Position numbers and translations under genes: made by a program
Notes under the pieces: model-generated
Seen by the model: the letters and a program-made list of their open reading frames with translations, nothing else
Databases searched by the model: none
What the model was told of the DNA's origin: nothing
Part shown: positions 1-10,240 of the stretch, one piece after another
Layout of the letters: the number at the start of each line of letters is the position of its first letter
How positions within the stretch are numbered: the stretch's first letter is position 1
Assembly: GCA_015501585.1 (NCBI GenBank)
Contig: JADNRY010000093.1
Coordinates: forward strand, 62,001 to 126,000
Origin: Rhodocollybia butyracea
Taxonomy: Eukaryota; Basidiomycota; Agaricomycetes; Agaricales; Omphalotaceae
DNA length: 64,000 bases
Reading direction: 5' to 3'

Positions 1-1
1 G

Positions 2-1972
2 TATCTGGTAGTTCAAATCCAGAACCAAGTCATGGAACATCATAATGAAATCGCCCAGCTGACTCTTGAAATCAGAGACGCAGCGAGCAAGCAGGCGGCG
101 AGTCAGAAAACCATGGAAGCTATGCTCCAACAGATCATATCGACCCAGTCGGCTGCTCCATCGTTCGCTACTAGTCATGGTTCCGAGCTCGACAACCTCC
201 GCGCGGATGTAAACGAGACCAGGGACATGGTCATGCAAATTCAAAGTCGCGATGAAATCACCCAGCTGACTACCGAGATCCGAGAGGTTGCGAGCAGGCA
301 GGCTGCGAGCCAGAAAATGACTGAAGATATTCTTCAGCTCATCGTATCGAACCAGTCTGCTGCTGCTCCGTCCTATTCTACTACCGATGCTTCTGAGCTT
401 GTTGACCTCCGTGCCGACGTCAACGAGACCAAGGATATCGTCATGCAGATTCATAATCGCAATGAAATCACCCAGCTCACTACCGAAATCCGAGAGGTGG
501 CGAGCTGGCAGTCCGCCAGTCAGAAAATGACCGAAGACATCCTTCAGTACATTGTATCGAACCAGTCTGCCGCTTCATCTTTCCCTGCTACCGATGGTTC
601 TGAGTTGGTTAACCTTCGCTCAGACGTCAACGAGATCAAGGATATTGTCGCCCAAATCCAGAATCGTGATGAAACCACCCAGGTGATTACCGAAATACGG
701 GAGGAGGCGAACAAGCTAGCTGCGAGTCAGAGAACGATGGAAAATATGCTGCAGGAGATTGTATCAAACCAGTGGACTGCTCCGTTTACCATTGATAATT
801 CTGAGATCGTTGACCTCCGTGCAGACGTTAACGAGATTAGGGATATCGTCATGCAAGTCCAGAATCGCGATGAAAGCACCCAGGTAGCCACCGAAATCCG
901 AGAACTGGCGAATAGACAGGCTGCGAGCCAGAAAATGACGGAGGATATCCTTCAGTATATCGTGTCGAATCAATCGGCTGCTCCATCTTTCCCTACTGCA
1001 GATGATTCCGAGCTCGTTAACCTCCGTGCGGACGTGAACGAAACCAAGGATATTGTCACCCAGATTCAGAACGGCGAGGAAATTGCTCAGCTTACCACTG
1101 AAATCCGAGAGATGGCGAACTGCCAGGCTATCAGTCAGAAGACGACTGCAGATATTCTTCAGCTCATCGTATCGAACCAGTCTGTTACTCCGGCTTTCCC
1201 TACTACTGATGGCTCCGAGCTCGTTAATCTCCGCGAGGAAATCAACGAGACCAGGGAGATCGTTAGGCAAATCCGGAATCGCGATGAAATCGCCCAGCTT
1301 ACAACTGAAATCCGAGAGGTGGCGAACAGACAAGCTGCGAGCCAGAAAACGCTCGAAGATATGCTTCAGCATATCATATTGAAGCAGAACCAAGTCCAAG
1401 ATGACGGTGATTCCAAGCCATCGCTAAACCGCCCGCGTGCCAACTCTTCCGTCGAATCTCTCCAACAGGCTACTAGCTTTGTCTCAGCTGCTTCTGTCGC
1501 AGCGCGCGCTCAGACTTCGTTCGCAGCGCGCGCTCAGACTTCGTTCGCTACGCTTGCCCAACCGACCGCGCAGTATGTGCAGTACACGCTAGCTAGAGCG
1601 CCATCTCCGGCCCATTCTCAGCACACTTTGGAATCTGGTTACACTCTGCAGCAGGCTACTACTGCTTCGGTCCCTGCTCAAGTTTCAATTTCTGCCCTTC
1701 CTCAGCCAGCAGCCACTTCCGCCACTCAGTACATGCAATACACGCTAGCTAGGGCGCCATCTCCCGCCCCACCTGCAAAGGCTACAGCAATCCCCGTTCA
1801 GATGTCCACCGGTCGACTCGGGGAGGTGGACTTTAGAAATGACGCTGATTGGTCCGGGTTGGCACACAACTTCAATGGCATCAATGCCTCGTCGCCGTCC
1901 TCGATATATCTCATGCTCACGCCTAGCCAGGAGAGTTCCTTGCTTCACGCTGGCGTAGGTGTAGCAAACTAA
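2..1972 (+). CDS. Coiled-coil repeat protein, 5' end outside the window
   Basis: I do not recognise a named family. The frame is open to the left edge: codons before the first ATG (position 32) already read like the repeat, with VVQIQNQ matching the later IVMQIQNRD, so the true start lies upstream. The visible protein has six full and one partial copy of a ~69-residue (207-nt) unit. Each unit holds a heptad-like helix (EIxQLTTEIREVAxxQAASQK), a NQSAAPSF linker and a second helix (SELVNLRADVNETKDIVMQIQ). This predicts long coiled coils or a helical-repeat rod. After residue ~460 comes a Ser/Thr/Pro/Ala-rich tail with two smaller duplications, ARAQTSFA in tandem and a YTLARAPSPA block twice. 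No signal peptide or membrane segment is seen. The repeat leaves an antisense ORF open at 764-1399, which I treat as a shadow. A structural or scaffolding role is inference only. Confidence 0.75.
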   Translation, partial: YLVVQIQNQVMEHHNEIAQLTLEIRDAASKQAASQKTMEAMLQQIISTQSAAPSFATSHGSELDNLRADVNETRDMVMQIQSRDEITQLTTEIREVASRQAASQKMTEDILQLIVSNQSAAAPSYSTTDASELVDLRADVNETKDIVMQIHNRNEITQLTTEIREVASWQSASQKMTEDILQYIVSNQSAASSFPATDGSELVNLRSDVNEIKDIVAQIQNRDETTQVITEIREEANKLAASQRTMENMLQEIVSNQWTAPFTIDNSEIVDLRADVNEIRDIVMQVQNRDESTQVATEIRELANRQAASQKMTEDILQYIVSNQSAAPSFPTADDSELVNLRADVNETKDIVTQIQNGEEIAQLTTEIREMANCQAISQKTTADILQLIVSNQSVTPAFPTTDGSELVNLREEINETREIVRQIRNRDEIAQLTTEIREVANRQAASQKTLEDMLQHIILKQNQVQDDGDSKPSLNRPRANSSVESLQQATSFVSAASVAARAQTSFAARAQTSFATLAQPTAQYVQYTLARAPSPAHSQHTLESGYTLQQATTASVPAQVSISALPQPAATSATQYMQYTLARAPSPAPPAKATAIPVQMSTGRLGEVDFRNDADWSGLAHNFNGINASSPSSIYLMLTPSQESSLLHAGVGVAN

Positions 1973-2253
1973 GATGTATGTACCCGGAAAGGAAGCTCGA
2001 GGACATACACACCGTCACTCCTTACCAACTTCACGTTTTGACGTGTCACTCTCTTTGTATTTATTTCCTGTTGTATGTAGGTCCTTCGAACACTCGCTTT
2101 ACTTATAGTCTTATATTATGGATTCTTCGGTAAATAATATCTTAACCAACTTATAACACACTCTTTCTTCGTCTACAGTTCTGACTACCTGTAAAAGCTA
2201 TTTACAATAATGTGATTGATATTTCAGTGCACATGGAGAGGATATCCAATTCC

Positions 2254-2871
2254 TTAAGCAATCCTAGCCTTCATTTTCTCAAGTATCACCTCCAAGTCCT
2301 CCTTCTTCGCTTTCTGCTGAGGCCAGCTGGTGTTGACATCTAAGACAAGGCCATCCTTGTCGTTCGTCTTCGGAATGACATGGAAATGAACGTGGTCAAC
2401 GTGCTGCAGTCATAATTATATCATCAGAAGGAGGTCGAAAGAGAGAATTGCATACTCGTACCTGGAAGGCCAACTTGCCGTTGTTCTGAAGAACATTATA
2501 TGCTGTAGCGCCAGTTGCGATTGCAATCTTCTTGACGACTGGTCCGATATCCGCCAGATATTCGTCGGGGAGATCCGTGATAGTTACTGCGTGGTCTACG
2601 GCGCGCAGGTGAGGAAACAGATTGTGTAGTCCGAATCCACTCACATTTCGGTATAACCAGCGTATGCCCATCGGATACGGGATTGATATCCAGGAACGCA
2701 AGACTTGAACATTCAGTCACATAAATGGGCGTGGCTCATTTATAACTTACCTGTGCTCTGTCTCATAAACTTTCAGAGAGGGGATTGTTTCTGTGGAATT
2801 GTTTGGCTTCACTCGACAGGCGACCTTGATAAGGACAGAACTTACCCTTTACTATCAAACAAAAAATGCAT
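2254..2871 (-). CDS. HNT1: HIT-family (histidine triad) nucleotide hydrolase, HNT1/HINT-like
   Basis: Four exons can be spliced cleanly: 2751 upward, 2645-2703, 2462-2595 and 2254-2403. They give an uninterrupted HIT domain. The core reads YETEHSLAFLDINPVSDG, then HTLVIPKYHAVT, LPDEYLADIGPVVKKIA and YNVLQNNGKLAFQ, and the last exon opens with the catalytic triad HVHFHVIP (H-x-H-x-H). The family hydrolyses the phosphoramidate bond of AMP-lysine or AMP-NH2 type substrates; the middle histidine is the nucleophile. The N-terminus is the weak point. The frame before IPSLKVYETEH does not show the usual CxFC zinc-binding pair, so an extra small exon or a divergent start is likely; I place the start near an ATG at 2871 only tentatively. 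Introns are 58, 49 and 47 nt. The gene is convergent with the repeat-protein gene on its left. Confidence 0.88.
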
Positions 2872-3116
2872 CTAGGGGGGAAATGTAAGAATATTCGATA
2901 CACAAGCTCCAAGACATATGTACTTGTCGTCAGAATGGGTCATGGCGCTGTTAATGCTACTTACTATATGACTAGATGCGGAAGACCCGATGGGCGCTAG
3001 TTACGTATTGAGTTTGAGCAACGAAAACCATGAATAACAATTGCAAAGCACCATGGCCAATAAGCGAATACAATACACGCGCAAGTAATTTATAAATTAT
3101 TTTGGTATCCGTACTA

Positions 3117-5023
3117 CTAGCAGTCCCATCCAAGCACGAAATCTTTATCAGCAGCAGCAGTAGCAACATCTCCCTTGGTAGATCCAGATATCCGTTGTCC
3201 ACAGATGCTAGAGCCGAATTCTTCATTCAATAGCAGATCTACGACATTACGAGAAGCCACCGTCTCAGTCTCCATAGTGGAGATGAATCTATGTGGTGCG
3301 TCAGAGTATGAAGCCAGAAAGTTAGTAGGTGGACTCACGGTTCGAAAGCATTGACATAGTAGAATCCATGGTCTAACTTGACGGGAGGGAAGGTCGAGGA
3401 AGGTGGAAGCTTGGGATACGCATCGAATTCCGTTCTATGGACCCATCCAACTTTGCCGGAAAATACAGAATTTAGCCAGTTGTCTTCAACAGGCACTTCG
3501 CTGAAGATTTTGACTATCCACTCTTCCTCGCTGATTTTGCCATGATAAGAGATCGAGTTGAACTCTGGAGCCTTGCGACCTTGACGAACGCCATCGTACG
3601 AAGTTAGCAACATGCTGGGTACTTTCTCGTTTGGAGGCAAGGAGAGGTATTCGCGATTGATGCTCGGTGACGTTGTAGTAAGAAGAGTTACATGAAGATG
3701 GACATAGGGCTGTTCGGGAATCTGAGATGCAAGTGTTTCTGGTATTTCGATATCACTTTGGTGAAAAGGAGCAGCAAGGATGACGGCTTTGTAGTCAATG
3801 GAACCTTTGCCGCTCTGGACAGTCCATGGTCGGGATTTGGATTGTTTTTGACTGATGCGCGTCACCTGAAGGAAAGCTGATGAGATACTCGGGTATTATA
3901 GACACAGCGCGAACAGACCTTGGTGTCTGTGTAAACATTGGCACCCGAATGATTTAAGAAGCGGTCGAACATCTGCCAATTGCCACCTTCAACTTGAGAA
4001 GCCCCCGTCGCTGAAACGGAACACGCGGCCTCGAGAGCATGGATGGAATCAATATTCTGTAATTTTATGAGTGAAATTATACATATGTCAAGGGAAGAAT
4101 ACATACTTGACCATCTAACAACGAATAATAAGCACCTGGCTCAAGCAATGGAGCGAAAAAAAGACTCACAGTTTACGCGAGTAGCTGCCTCAATCATCTC
4201 GTATACATATTTTGGAGAAACACCGTTGGAGGTGAAGTAGTCTGCACCAGTGTTCTCAACTAGGTCCATCCAGCCAAATGATTGCGCAAGATCTGTAATG
4301 TTTTCCCATTTAGGTGAATCAACGGTATACAAGGTAGAGTATTGCTTGAGCATGGAGGAAACTCTAAGAGGGAAAGTCAGTTGGGAATGAAATAAGAGTA
4401 AGTAACTTGCAAGGAGTCAACGCGTCTGGGTGACATGACACCATATCGATATACAACTTTCAGTGTGTCCCACCAGCTACCTCCGTACTGCAAAGACATC
4501 AATACCACAAAACAAGACACTGGTTAGAACACACATTAATTAAAAGCTCTTCTCCATCCCAAACACCCAGGTTGTTGTCCTCTTGGCTGAGATCTCTTAA
4601 GGTTAAGTTGAATTCTTGAACAGCTCTCCAGAGATTCTTGTTAGCCTTGATAAAGATGGAAGCGCCGAGTTCAACTGGTTCATAAGAGTTGTTGTGATGA
4701 GGATACACCGTTAGACTTCCTGGACCATAACTTCAGAATATTTGGGAACCTGTGAAAAAAGAACACATACTTCCTCCGATATGTGATGTCTTTTCGTATA
4801 CATCTACCTGGACATCCAGCCCAAAGCGCTGTTGAGCCTTAGATATCCAGAAAGCTGCAGAGCTTCCACCTGCACCTGCGCCGATCACTGCTATGCGTGG
4901 TGGACCACGGACAGGTTCGTCATCTTCTGACGAGAATGTGGACTGAAAAAATGGTACTTTAAACGGCAACTGCAGTGCAAAACTGCTCGAAACCAGAGAG
5001 AGCACAAGTAAAGCAGGCCGCAT
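3117..5023 (-). CDS. PCYOX1: Prenylcysteine oxidase (prenylcysteine lyase, FAD-dependent)
   Basis: Eight exons: 4771-5023, 4535-4719, 4411-4487, 4170-4363, 4107-4114, 3919-4056, 3339-3865, 3117-3288. They total 1554 nt, exactly 518 codons. The chosen ATG at 5023 gives a clear signal peptide (MRPALLVLSLVSSSFA); the longer frame upstream begins with TTG. The FAD-binding Rossmann motif IAVIGAGAGGSSAAFWI is near residues 48-64, followed by VDVYEKTSHIGGR. The family hallmarks PVELGASIF, RVNYGQN and VEGGNWQ are present. The enzyme oxidises free prenylcysteine released from degraded prenylated proteins, in the lysosomal/vacuolar or secretory lumen. Two splicing oddities are needed for the frame: an 8-nt exon that supplies the YGQ of RVNYGQN, and a probable GC-AG intron (donor at 4405-4410). 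The gene runs divergently from the F-box gene, 118 bp apart. Confidence 0.93.
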
Positions 5024-5141
5024 CGTCGTCGGAAACAAAGATTGAACAAAGAAGACTCGTGGGAAAACGTCTCGATCGAGCGCTTATCCGCGCCCCCACA
5101 TTGCTGCATCCACACGGTGAGTCTTCTGCTTGTCTTCCACC

Positions 5142-6956
5142 ATGGCCAATGCTTCCGAAGAAGCCAATGATCTTCTTTCTATTCCACCCGAAATTATACA
5201 GCATATACTTGTCTTTTGTCTTCCCAAGGTGAAGATGCCAGAAACGGTTTCATAACCACTTCTAAAGTTCCTGCTAGGATCTTGCCGCATTCTCCAAGGC
5301 GTGCCGGCTAACTAGAGAGCTCATATATGGCTCAGAGGACCAACATATATGGAGAGAAATATTCCTTAATCTATACGACGATCCTCGAAAATCCCTTATA
5401 ACCGGAGAAAGCTCTTTCTCAGTCAACTGGAAAAATGAACTGCAGCGCAGAACAGAGGCAGAATCGGTTGCTCGTCGCGCTCCAGACGTAGAACCGCACG
5501 AGCATGTATCAGAACGTCTGCGAGCTTTGGAGACATTTATATCTGCAGTACAGCAGGCCCTTCCAGCAGCAAAAGCAGATGAAAATGCAGAACCAGAACC
5601 TTCTCTTAATCTACAATGGCTTGACAAACTACTGAAGGATAGTCGCATGCTCAGCAGTGCTCCACTTCTGACCGAGATACATCTGCATTCGCGTCTACGG
5701 GCGTATATTTCACTTACGCACGAACTTTCCACTGACGAAGGTCGAATCACTGTTCGTCGTATACAGAGCCGGTGTTTCGTATATGATATCCGAAACTACA
5801 AAGCTGCAAATGATTGGGGTGCTTTTATGACCGACGGATCCGTCAATTGGCAGCACATTGACCATTTAGCCGTCGTAGTTTTGACCAACCTTCGAGAACT
5901 TCCTGTGGAACGGGAGACAATCGCGACAAAGCCCCCGCTTGGGCTCCTGAACACGAGGCCTCTTTCGGCTCCTGGTCCGTACTTCGAGTCTGATTGGGCA
6001 GGGGTCGAAGGTATGATCTTCGTGGCCATGTCGAGGGTTGAATCTCATATTGTATCAAGGGACCTGGAGAAGATATGTTTGTTTCATGGATTATCGGTAC
6101 GTTTTCACCGTCATTCACCGTACCTTCATCCTGATACGGCCATCAGCGATTTATTCGGTTCGTGTCTATCGATCCGTGCTCGAACGTATGACGTCCTCAT
6201 ACTTTACCTACAGCTTTTAATGTAAGAGACTACTTCATTCGTATGTCTTCCATTCCTTCCTTCCTTCTAGTTTTCTCCGGTGGCAAATGGCCCGCGCAAT
6301 CCTTTATTCTTCCATGACAGTCGATTTCGCGAAGCGACACGCCTTATCGAAGTCAAACTCCATCTCGTCAGCAAGAGCGAGTTAGTGTTCCACGAACCCC
6401 CTCGATATGGCAACGTCAATCCTCGTTATCCAATGCTCTGTTTCTCGGGCACCTCTTGTGGAGCCAACGGACATGAAGCCAAGGTTGAGGGTCATGTACG
6501 AATAGGCATCGACGGAAGTATTAGATGGACTTTTGTCAGTGCTTATGTTGGGACCATATTCCTTCTACAGATGTTCTAAAGTCTGATCATAGTATGATTT
6601 GATGCAGGGCTCTGTGCATAATAACAGCACACTTTGGTGGTAGGTGGTTCTTGAAGATGATGAGCAGGGCTTACAGTAGAGTGTATATAGTTCACAGGGA
6701 GTGCAACTCGGCGGCATCGCTAGTGCTGCAGGCATTGTTGGAAGCTGGAGTACGTCAGTACATGATCAGGGTGCGTGGCCTTTACTGTTGCACTTTTGAA
6801 GCCACTAACATTCCTCATCCGTAGGTGACCCTGTTGGTACGACACCTCGCATAATAAGTTTGGGTGCCATACTAATATCATTTCTCAGGTCCATTTTGGT
6901 TGTGGAAGGTATCGCAAATCCATGCTGACCCAAGTGATCTTATGGATTTTACATGA
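5142..6956 (+). CDS. F-box protein, agaricomycete type
   Basis: The ATG at 5142 sits in a strong context (ccaccATGG). Exon 1 (5142-5228) starts the F-box (LLSIPPEIIQHILVFCLPK) and exon 2 (5278-6010) continues it (DLAAFSKACRLTRELIYG, then HIWREIF). This is the Skp1-binding helix set, so the protein is probably a substrate receptor of an SCF ubiquitin ligase. The downstream domain is the conserved one seen in many agaric F-box proteins: SDWAGVEGTWRRYVCFMDYRDLFAFN, then FREATRLIEVKLHL, then GVQLGGIASAAGIVGSW and DPVGPFWLWK. Assembling it requires tiny exons: 6147-6157 (11 nt), 6214-6221 (8 nt) and 6825-6836 (12 nt), with introns of 49-56 nt. The junction between ~6534 and ~6705 is unresolved; no simple GT-AG pair joins RWTF to GVQLGG in frame while keeping the intervening exon. 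The substrate is unknown. Confidence 0.82.
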
Positions 6957-7213
6957 TTTTTCTTTCATCTAACTGTCCGGACATTTTGAAATTACCATGT
7001 AACTTGGGCTAGCAGATGGAAATGTTGTACTTTTGTACTATCCATTGATTCATTCGTTTTCGCGATTGTGAACATCTGCCAGTATCCAGTCAGTGACAGC
7101 TCCATGAAATTCAACCCATGCTATAGGCACAAGTATTCTATTTATAGAGGTGCGTTCACAGTAATACAGTACATTTCTTATCGATGAAAAGTGACCTCAT
7201 TTACATCATCCCA

Positions 7214-8290
7214 TCATTCCAAAGCCTTCTTGAAGAAGTTGACGAGCTTGCCATACACATCCTCGAATCTTTTCACTGTCAGTCTCGGGCCAAAGCGTCA
7301 AAAGGTAAATTGAAAACATACTCTTTCAGATTCTCTGCGTTCTTAAGATCACTACGAGCCGCCGCAAAACCGTGATGCCTGGTGACATCAGTAAGTACCG
7401 AGGGAATGTCGGGAAGCCGAGCTCACATGTTTTTGTAGTACTTGTGGTCACACAGAGAGGCGTAAGGCTTCTTGGCCAAGATTCCAACAATTGTCTCATA
7501 CTGAAAACATACGTCAATCAGAAGTGATTTTGGAACACATTCAAGAACGCACCTCTTCCAGGGGTTCATGCCCGGAGGGATAAAGCGCAACAGGTACGGT
7601 CGCCTTTTCGTAATCTTCTGCGGACATCATACTGTATCGGTTCATTTGTTAGTATAGATCAAGTTTCTAAGAAAACATAGTTACGCAGGATGTATGATAG
7701 AGACCGCCGAGAAGGGAGTTCCCTCTCCACCACCTAGAACCGTAACTTTTCCGCCTGGGAAAATCTGTAAACCATGATAAGATACGTAACAGATAAACAC
7801 CTACCCCAGCAGAATCCATAAACTCCAATCTTGCTAGCGATAGAATTTGTCTTCAAGAAGTTGCCAAATTCGAGGAGCTTCGCTGTAGTCTTGGGAGGGC
7901 TGGCAGTCGTAGCAAAAAAGTTTCCAAGGCTCTGTTTCCCTTCATCTGTAGTAGGAGGGAAGGGATCGTAGGGGAAAGGTGGTTCAGGATCGAAGAAATC
8001 TGGCATGTACACGGTGGTGTTCAAAGTGGATGCGATTATATCTGCTCCCTGTTGGGTTTGAGGATAGAACCTAGTGTGAACATCTTCATTAAACACGCGC
8101 GGTGGAGTATACTACTGGCTGTAACTCACCCAAAGATATCGAAAACACAGACAATAGCGTTCGTGCTCGAGTTGGGGCCAGTCACATACACTTTGTTGAA
8201 ATTTCCGAGGTTCTTGAACGTGCCTTTTGGCGTATAGTCAGATTGCACAGGGGGGATTGTGCAGCAGGCGACATTGGTGTTTGTAGTCAT
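7214..8290 (-). CDS. Dienelactone hydrolase family protein
   Basis: The start MTTNTNVACCTIPPVQSDY at 8290 leads into an alpha/beta hydrolase of the DLH family: KVYVTGPNSSTNAIVCVFDIFGF, then ADIIASTLNTTVYMPDFFDP. The nucleophile motif is GFCWGGK (Cys, split by an intron after the W) and the histidine motif is HHGFAAARSDLK. Introns are short, and the pieces join in frame. The usual fungal motif around the catalytic acid (S-x-D-E-P) reads SGHEP here, so the acid appears replaced by His. The protein is therefore either catalytically altered or uses another acid. Family members hydrolyse lactones or esters; many fungal paralogues (AIM2-like) have unknown substrates. It has no signal peptide, so it is probably cytosolic. 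It lies tail-to-tail with the F-box gene. The stop is at 7214-7216. Confidence 0.85.
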
Positions 8291-8874
8291 TTTTCGACGG
8301 GGAGTGATGTGGCGGAAAACAGAACGCAATCTGGGTATCATCGACTTTTTGTCCTACGGCATCAGAACATTTATAAGGATTTATAACACGAGCCATTTAT
8401 AATTATAATACAGGTAACAGCCGGGGACATCATGGGAGTAGGGCACCATTTACAGTAAATATTGGTGAGAATCGCTTCTCTCACTGGGTTGAAGGATCCA
8501 CCGTGAGCTTATCTGATCAAAAAGTTCACATGCCCACGATACTATGTAGATATCGATGCCGCCAATACAATTAAGTAAAAGGGGGGTTGCGGCCTCTGGA
8601 CTTTCGAGTCTTGGATACCCTGGGTGAGTCGAGAACCTCGTGGTTCAGAAGGACTATTACGTCATTATATTCTAACACTGTATAGGTAGGCCACATCAGA
8701 TATCAAGTTGTACTTCACCTCAGCTGGAGTACTTCAAAATTTTAATCCACATTGTGGCCTGAAGTACCCAATAGTATATAGGACAAGGAAACAAATTCTG
8801 GAACCTCAAATCCATCATATTTGGACAGGAATTTTACCAGAATCGCACGACGCATGCTAAGTACAGCGAGAGTG
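8291..8874. other. Intergenic; 3' flank shared with the downstream tandem copy
   Basis: No gene seen. The stretch 8710-8860 (GTACTTCA..., TAGGACAA..., ATTTT.CCA.AATCGC) resembles 11010-11140, downstream of the second surface-protein gene. The tandem duplication therefore included the 3' flank. Confidence 0.6.
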
Positions 8875-10240
8875 TTACACGGCGTCATAAGTTGGCGGCA
8901 GAAGTTGCGATCGAAACTCATGCCGCAAACTCTCCAGGTTACTTCGTAGCTGGTTGATTGCTTCCTGCTCGGGACCCACCCGTCCACCGTAGGTAGGTTC
9001 TGGTGCACTGCTATTCTGCATCCCCATAAGAGGTTTGCTGATGCTCATATCAATGGGCCTCGTCGTAGTGGACTTGAGTAATAAGGTATGGCAGGAAAGA
9101 GTCAGTCCCATTAACTGACACAACTTGAAGGAGAAAGGATACTTACAGTCGGAGCATGGATTTGACTGTTTGCAAGTGATACTGAGCTCATGGGGTGGAG
9201 CAGGTACGGTTCAAGACTCGTGCCTTCACCCTTACCAGCCCTCATTCGGCGCTGTCGGACTCGGTGGTAGTAGTACAAGGCCCCAAATATGATCGGCAGA
9301 CATATTCCACCGGTAATTCCGCCTGCTATTGCAGCAACGTTTGAATGTTTCGATGGTTCTGTGGACATCGAGGATGTCGGCGTCGCTTGACCTGATATTG
9401 GACCTGACTGAAGGCAAATGAGAAAGTCAGAGACTAAAAAATGGAAAATAAAATTACAAACCGAGGAAAGCGAAGATGGTGATGAAAGTGAAGATGGTGA
9501 TGTTCCGTCTTCAAGAGAAAATCTAGGACATGAAGAAACTTCAAGCAATAAACGTGGGGGGAGAAAAATACTCACTCGTAAGTTGCATAATCAAATAGGA
9601 TCGTCGAATTTGTGTCCGTAGGAGCAGCCATTTCAAACGCATGTTGAGAATTGGACAGGTCGCTCAACGAGAGAACGCTAAAATTGTATTGGAACTGGCC
9701 CGACCCGTCGCTTGTATGTACAAATTCAGGCTGAGATTGTCCATCCAGTGTAAATCTCAGATTATAATTTGAGATGATTGGCTCGTCCATGGTGAGGTTG
9801 TTGTCGGAGGAAATTACAGGATTAGGGAGTATACAGTAAACATTCAGAGAAGTCCCTGGAACCAATTGTGATGAACACGACCAAAAAATATCGGACAAAA
9901 GAGATGTATTACCTGTGAATTGAAATTTCATCGTTCTTTCAACATCGCCCACAAAAAACTCGGTCCCATGCCAAGTTTGGTTGAATACCTGCTGAATATC
10001 TAAATCCCAGCAGCCGCCAGTACAGTTCGCGTTTTGCACCCAATCGGGGTTACCGTTAGTTGAGTATACTGGTGACAGTAAGGTGCGTGGGTCTCCAAAC
10101 TGGTCATCGATGTATCCAGTCTGCACTTGCGCGAATACGGCTGTTGGGTGAGTTACGAGCGAAAAGAAGAGACCAGTGAGCGAGATACAAAGCCAAAGTT
10201 CGGCGAAAAGTTTTTGCTTCTGGAGAAACAATAGGCACAT
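8875..10240 (-). CDS. Single-pass surface membrane protein with PPxY tail, tandem copy 1
   Basis: Family without a named function. Five exons (9913-10240, 9576-9855, 9462-9522, 9147-9407, 8875-9072) sum to 1128 nt, giving 375 aa. The start is the ATG at 10240. The layout is an N-terminal hydrophobic signal segment ending around TAVFAQVQ, then an extracellular domain rich in N-glycosylation sequons (NCTG, NQTW, NFSV, NSTI) with FTLDG and GSGQFQYNFSVLSLSDL. Next come a Ser-rich stalk and one membrane span (SNVAAIAGGITGGICLPIIF) followed by basic HRVRQRRMR. A cytosolic tail with a short coiled coil ends in LLPPTYDAV. The terminal PPTY is a PPxY motif, the class bound by WW domains of Nedd4/Rsp5 ligases. 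The first intron is 57 nt and stop-free, so an unspliced message would stay in frame. Exon 3 carries an internal 18-nt duplication (SPSSLSSPSSLSS) that copy 2 lacks. Confidence 0.82.

Noticed and set aside
764..1399. 211-codon antisense ORF through the coiled-coil repeats
   Set aside because: It is open only because the repeat units lack stops in that frame; same period, no independent signature.
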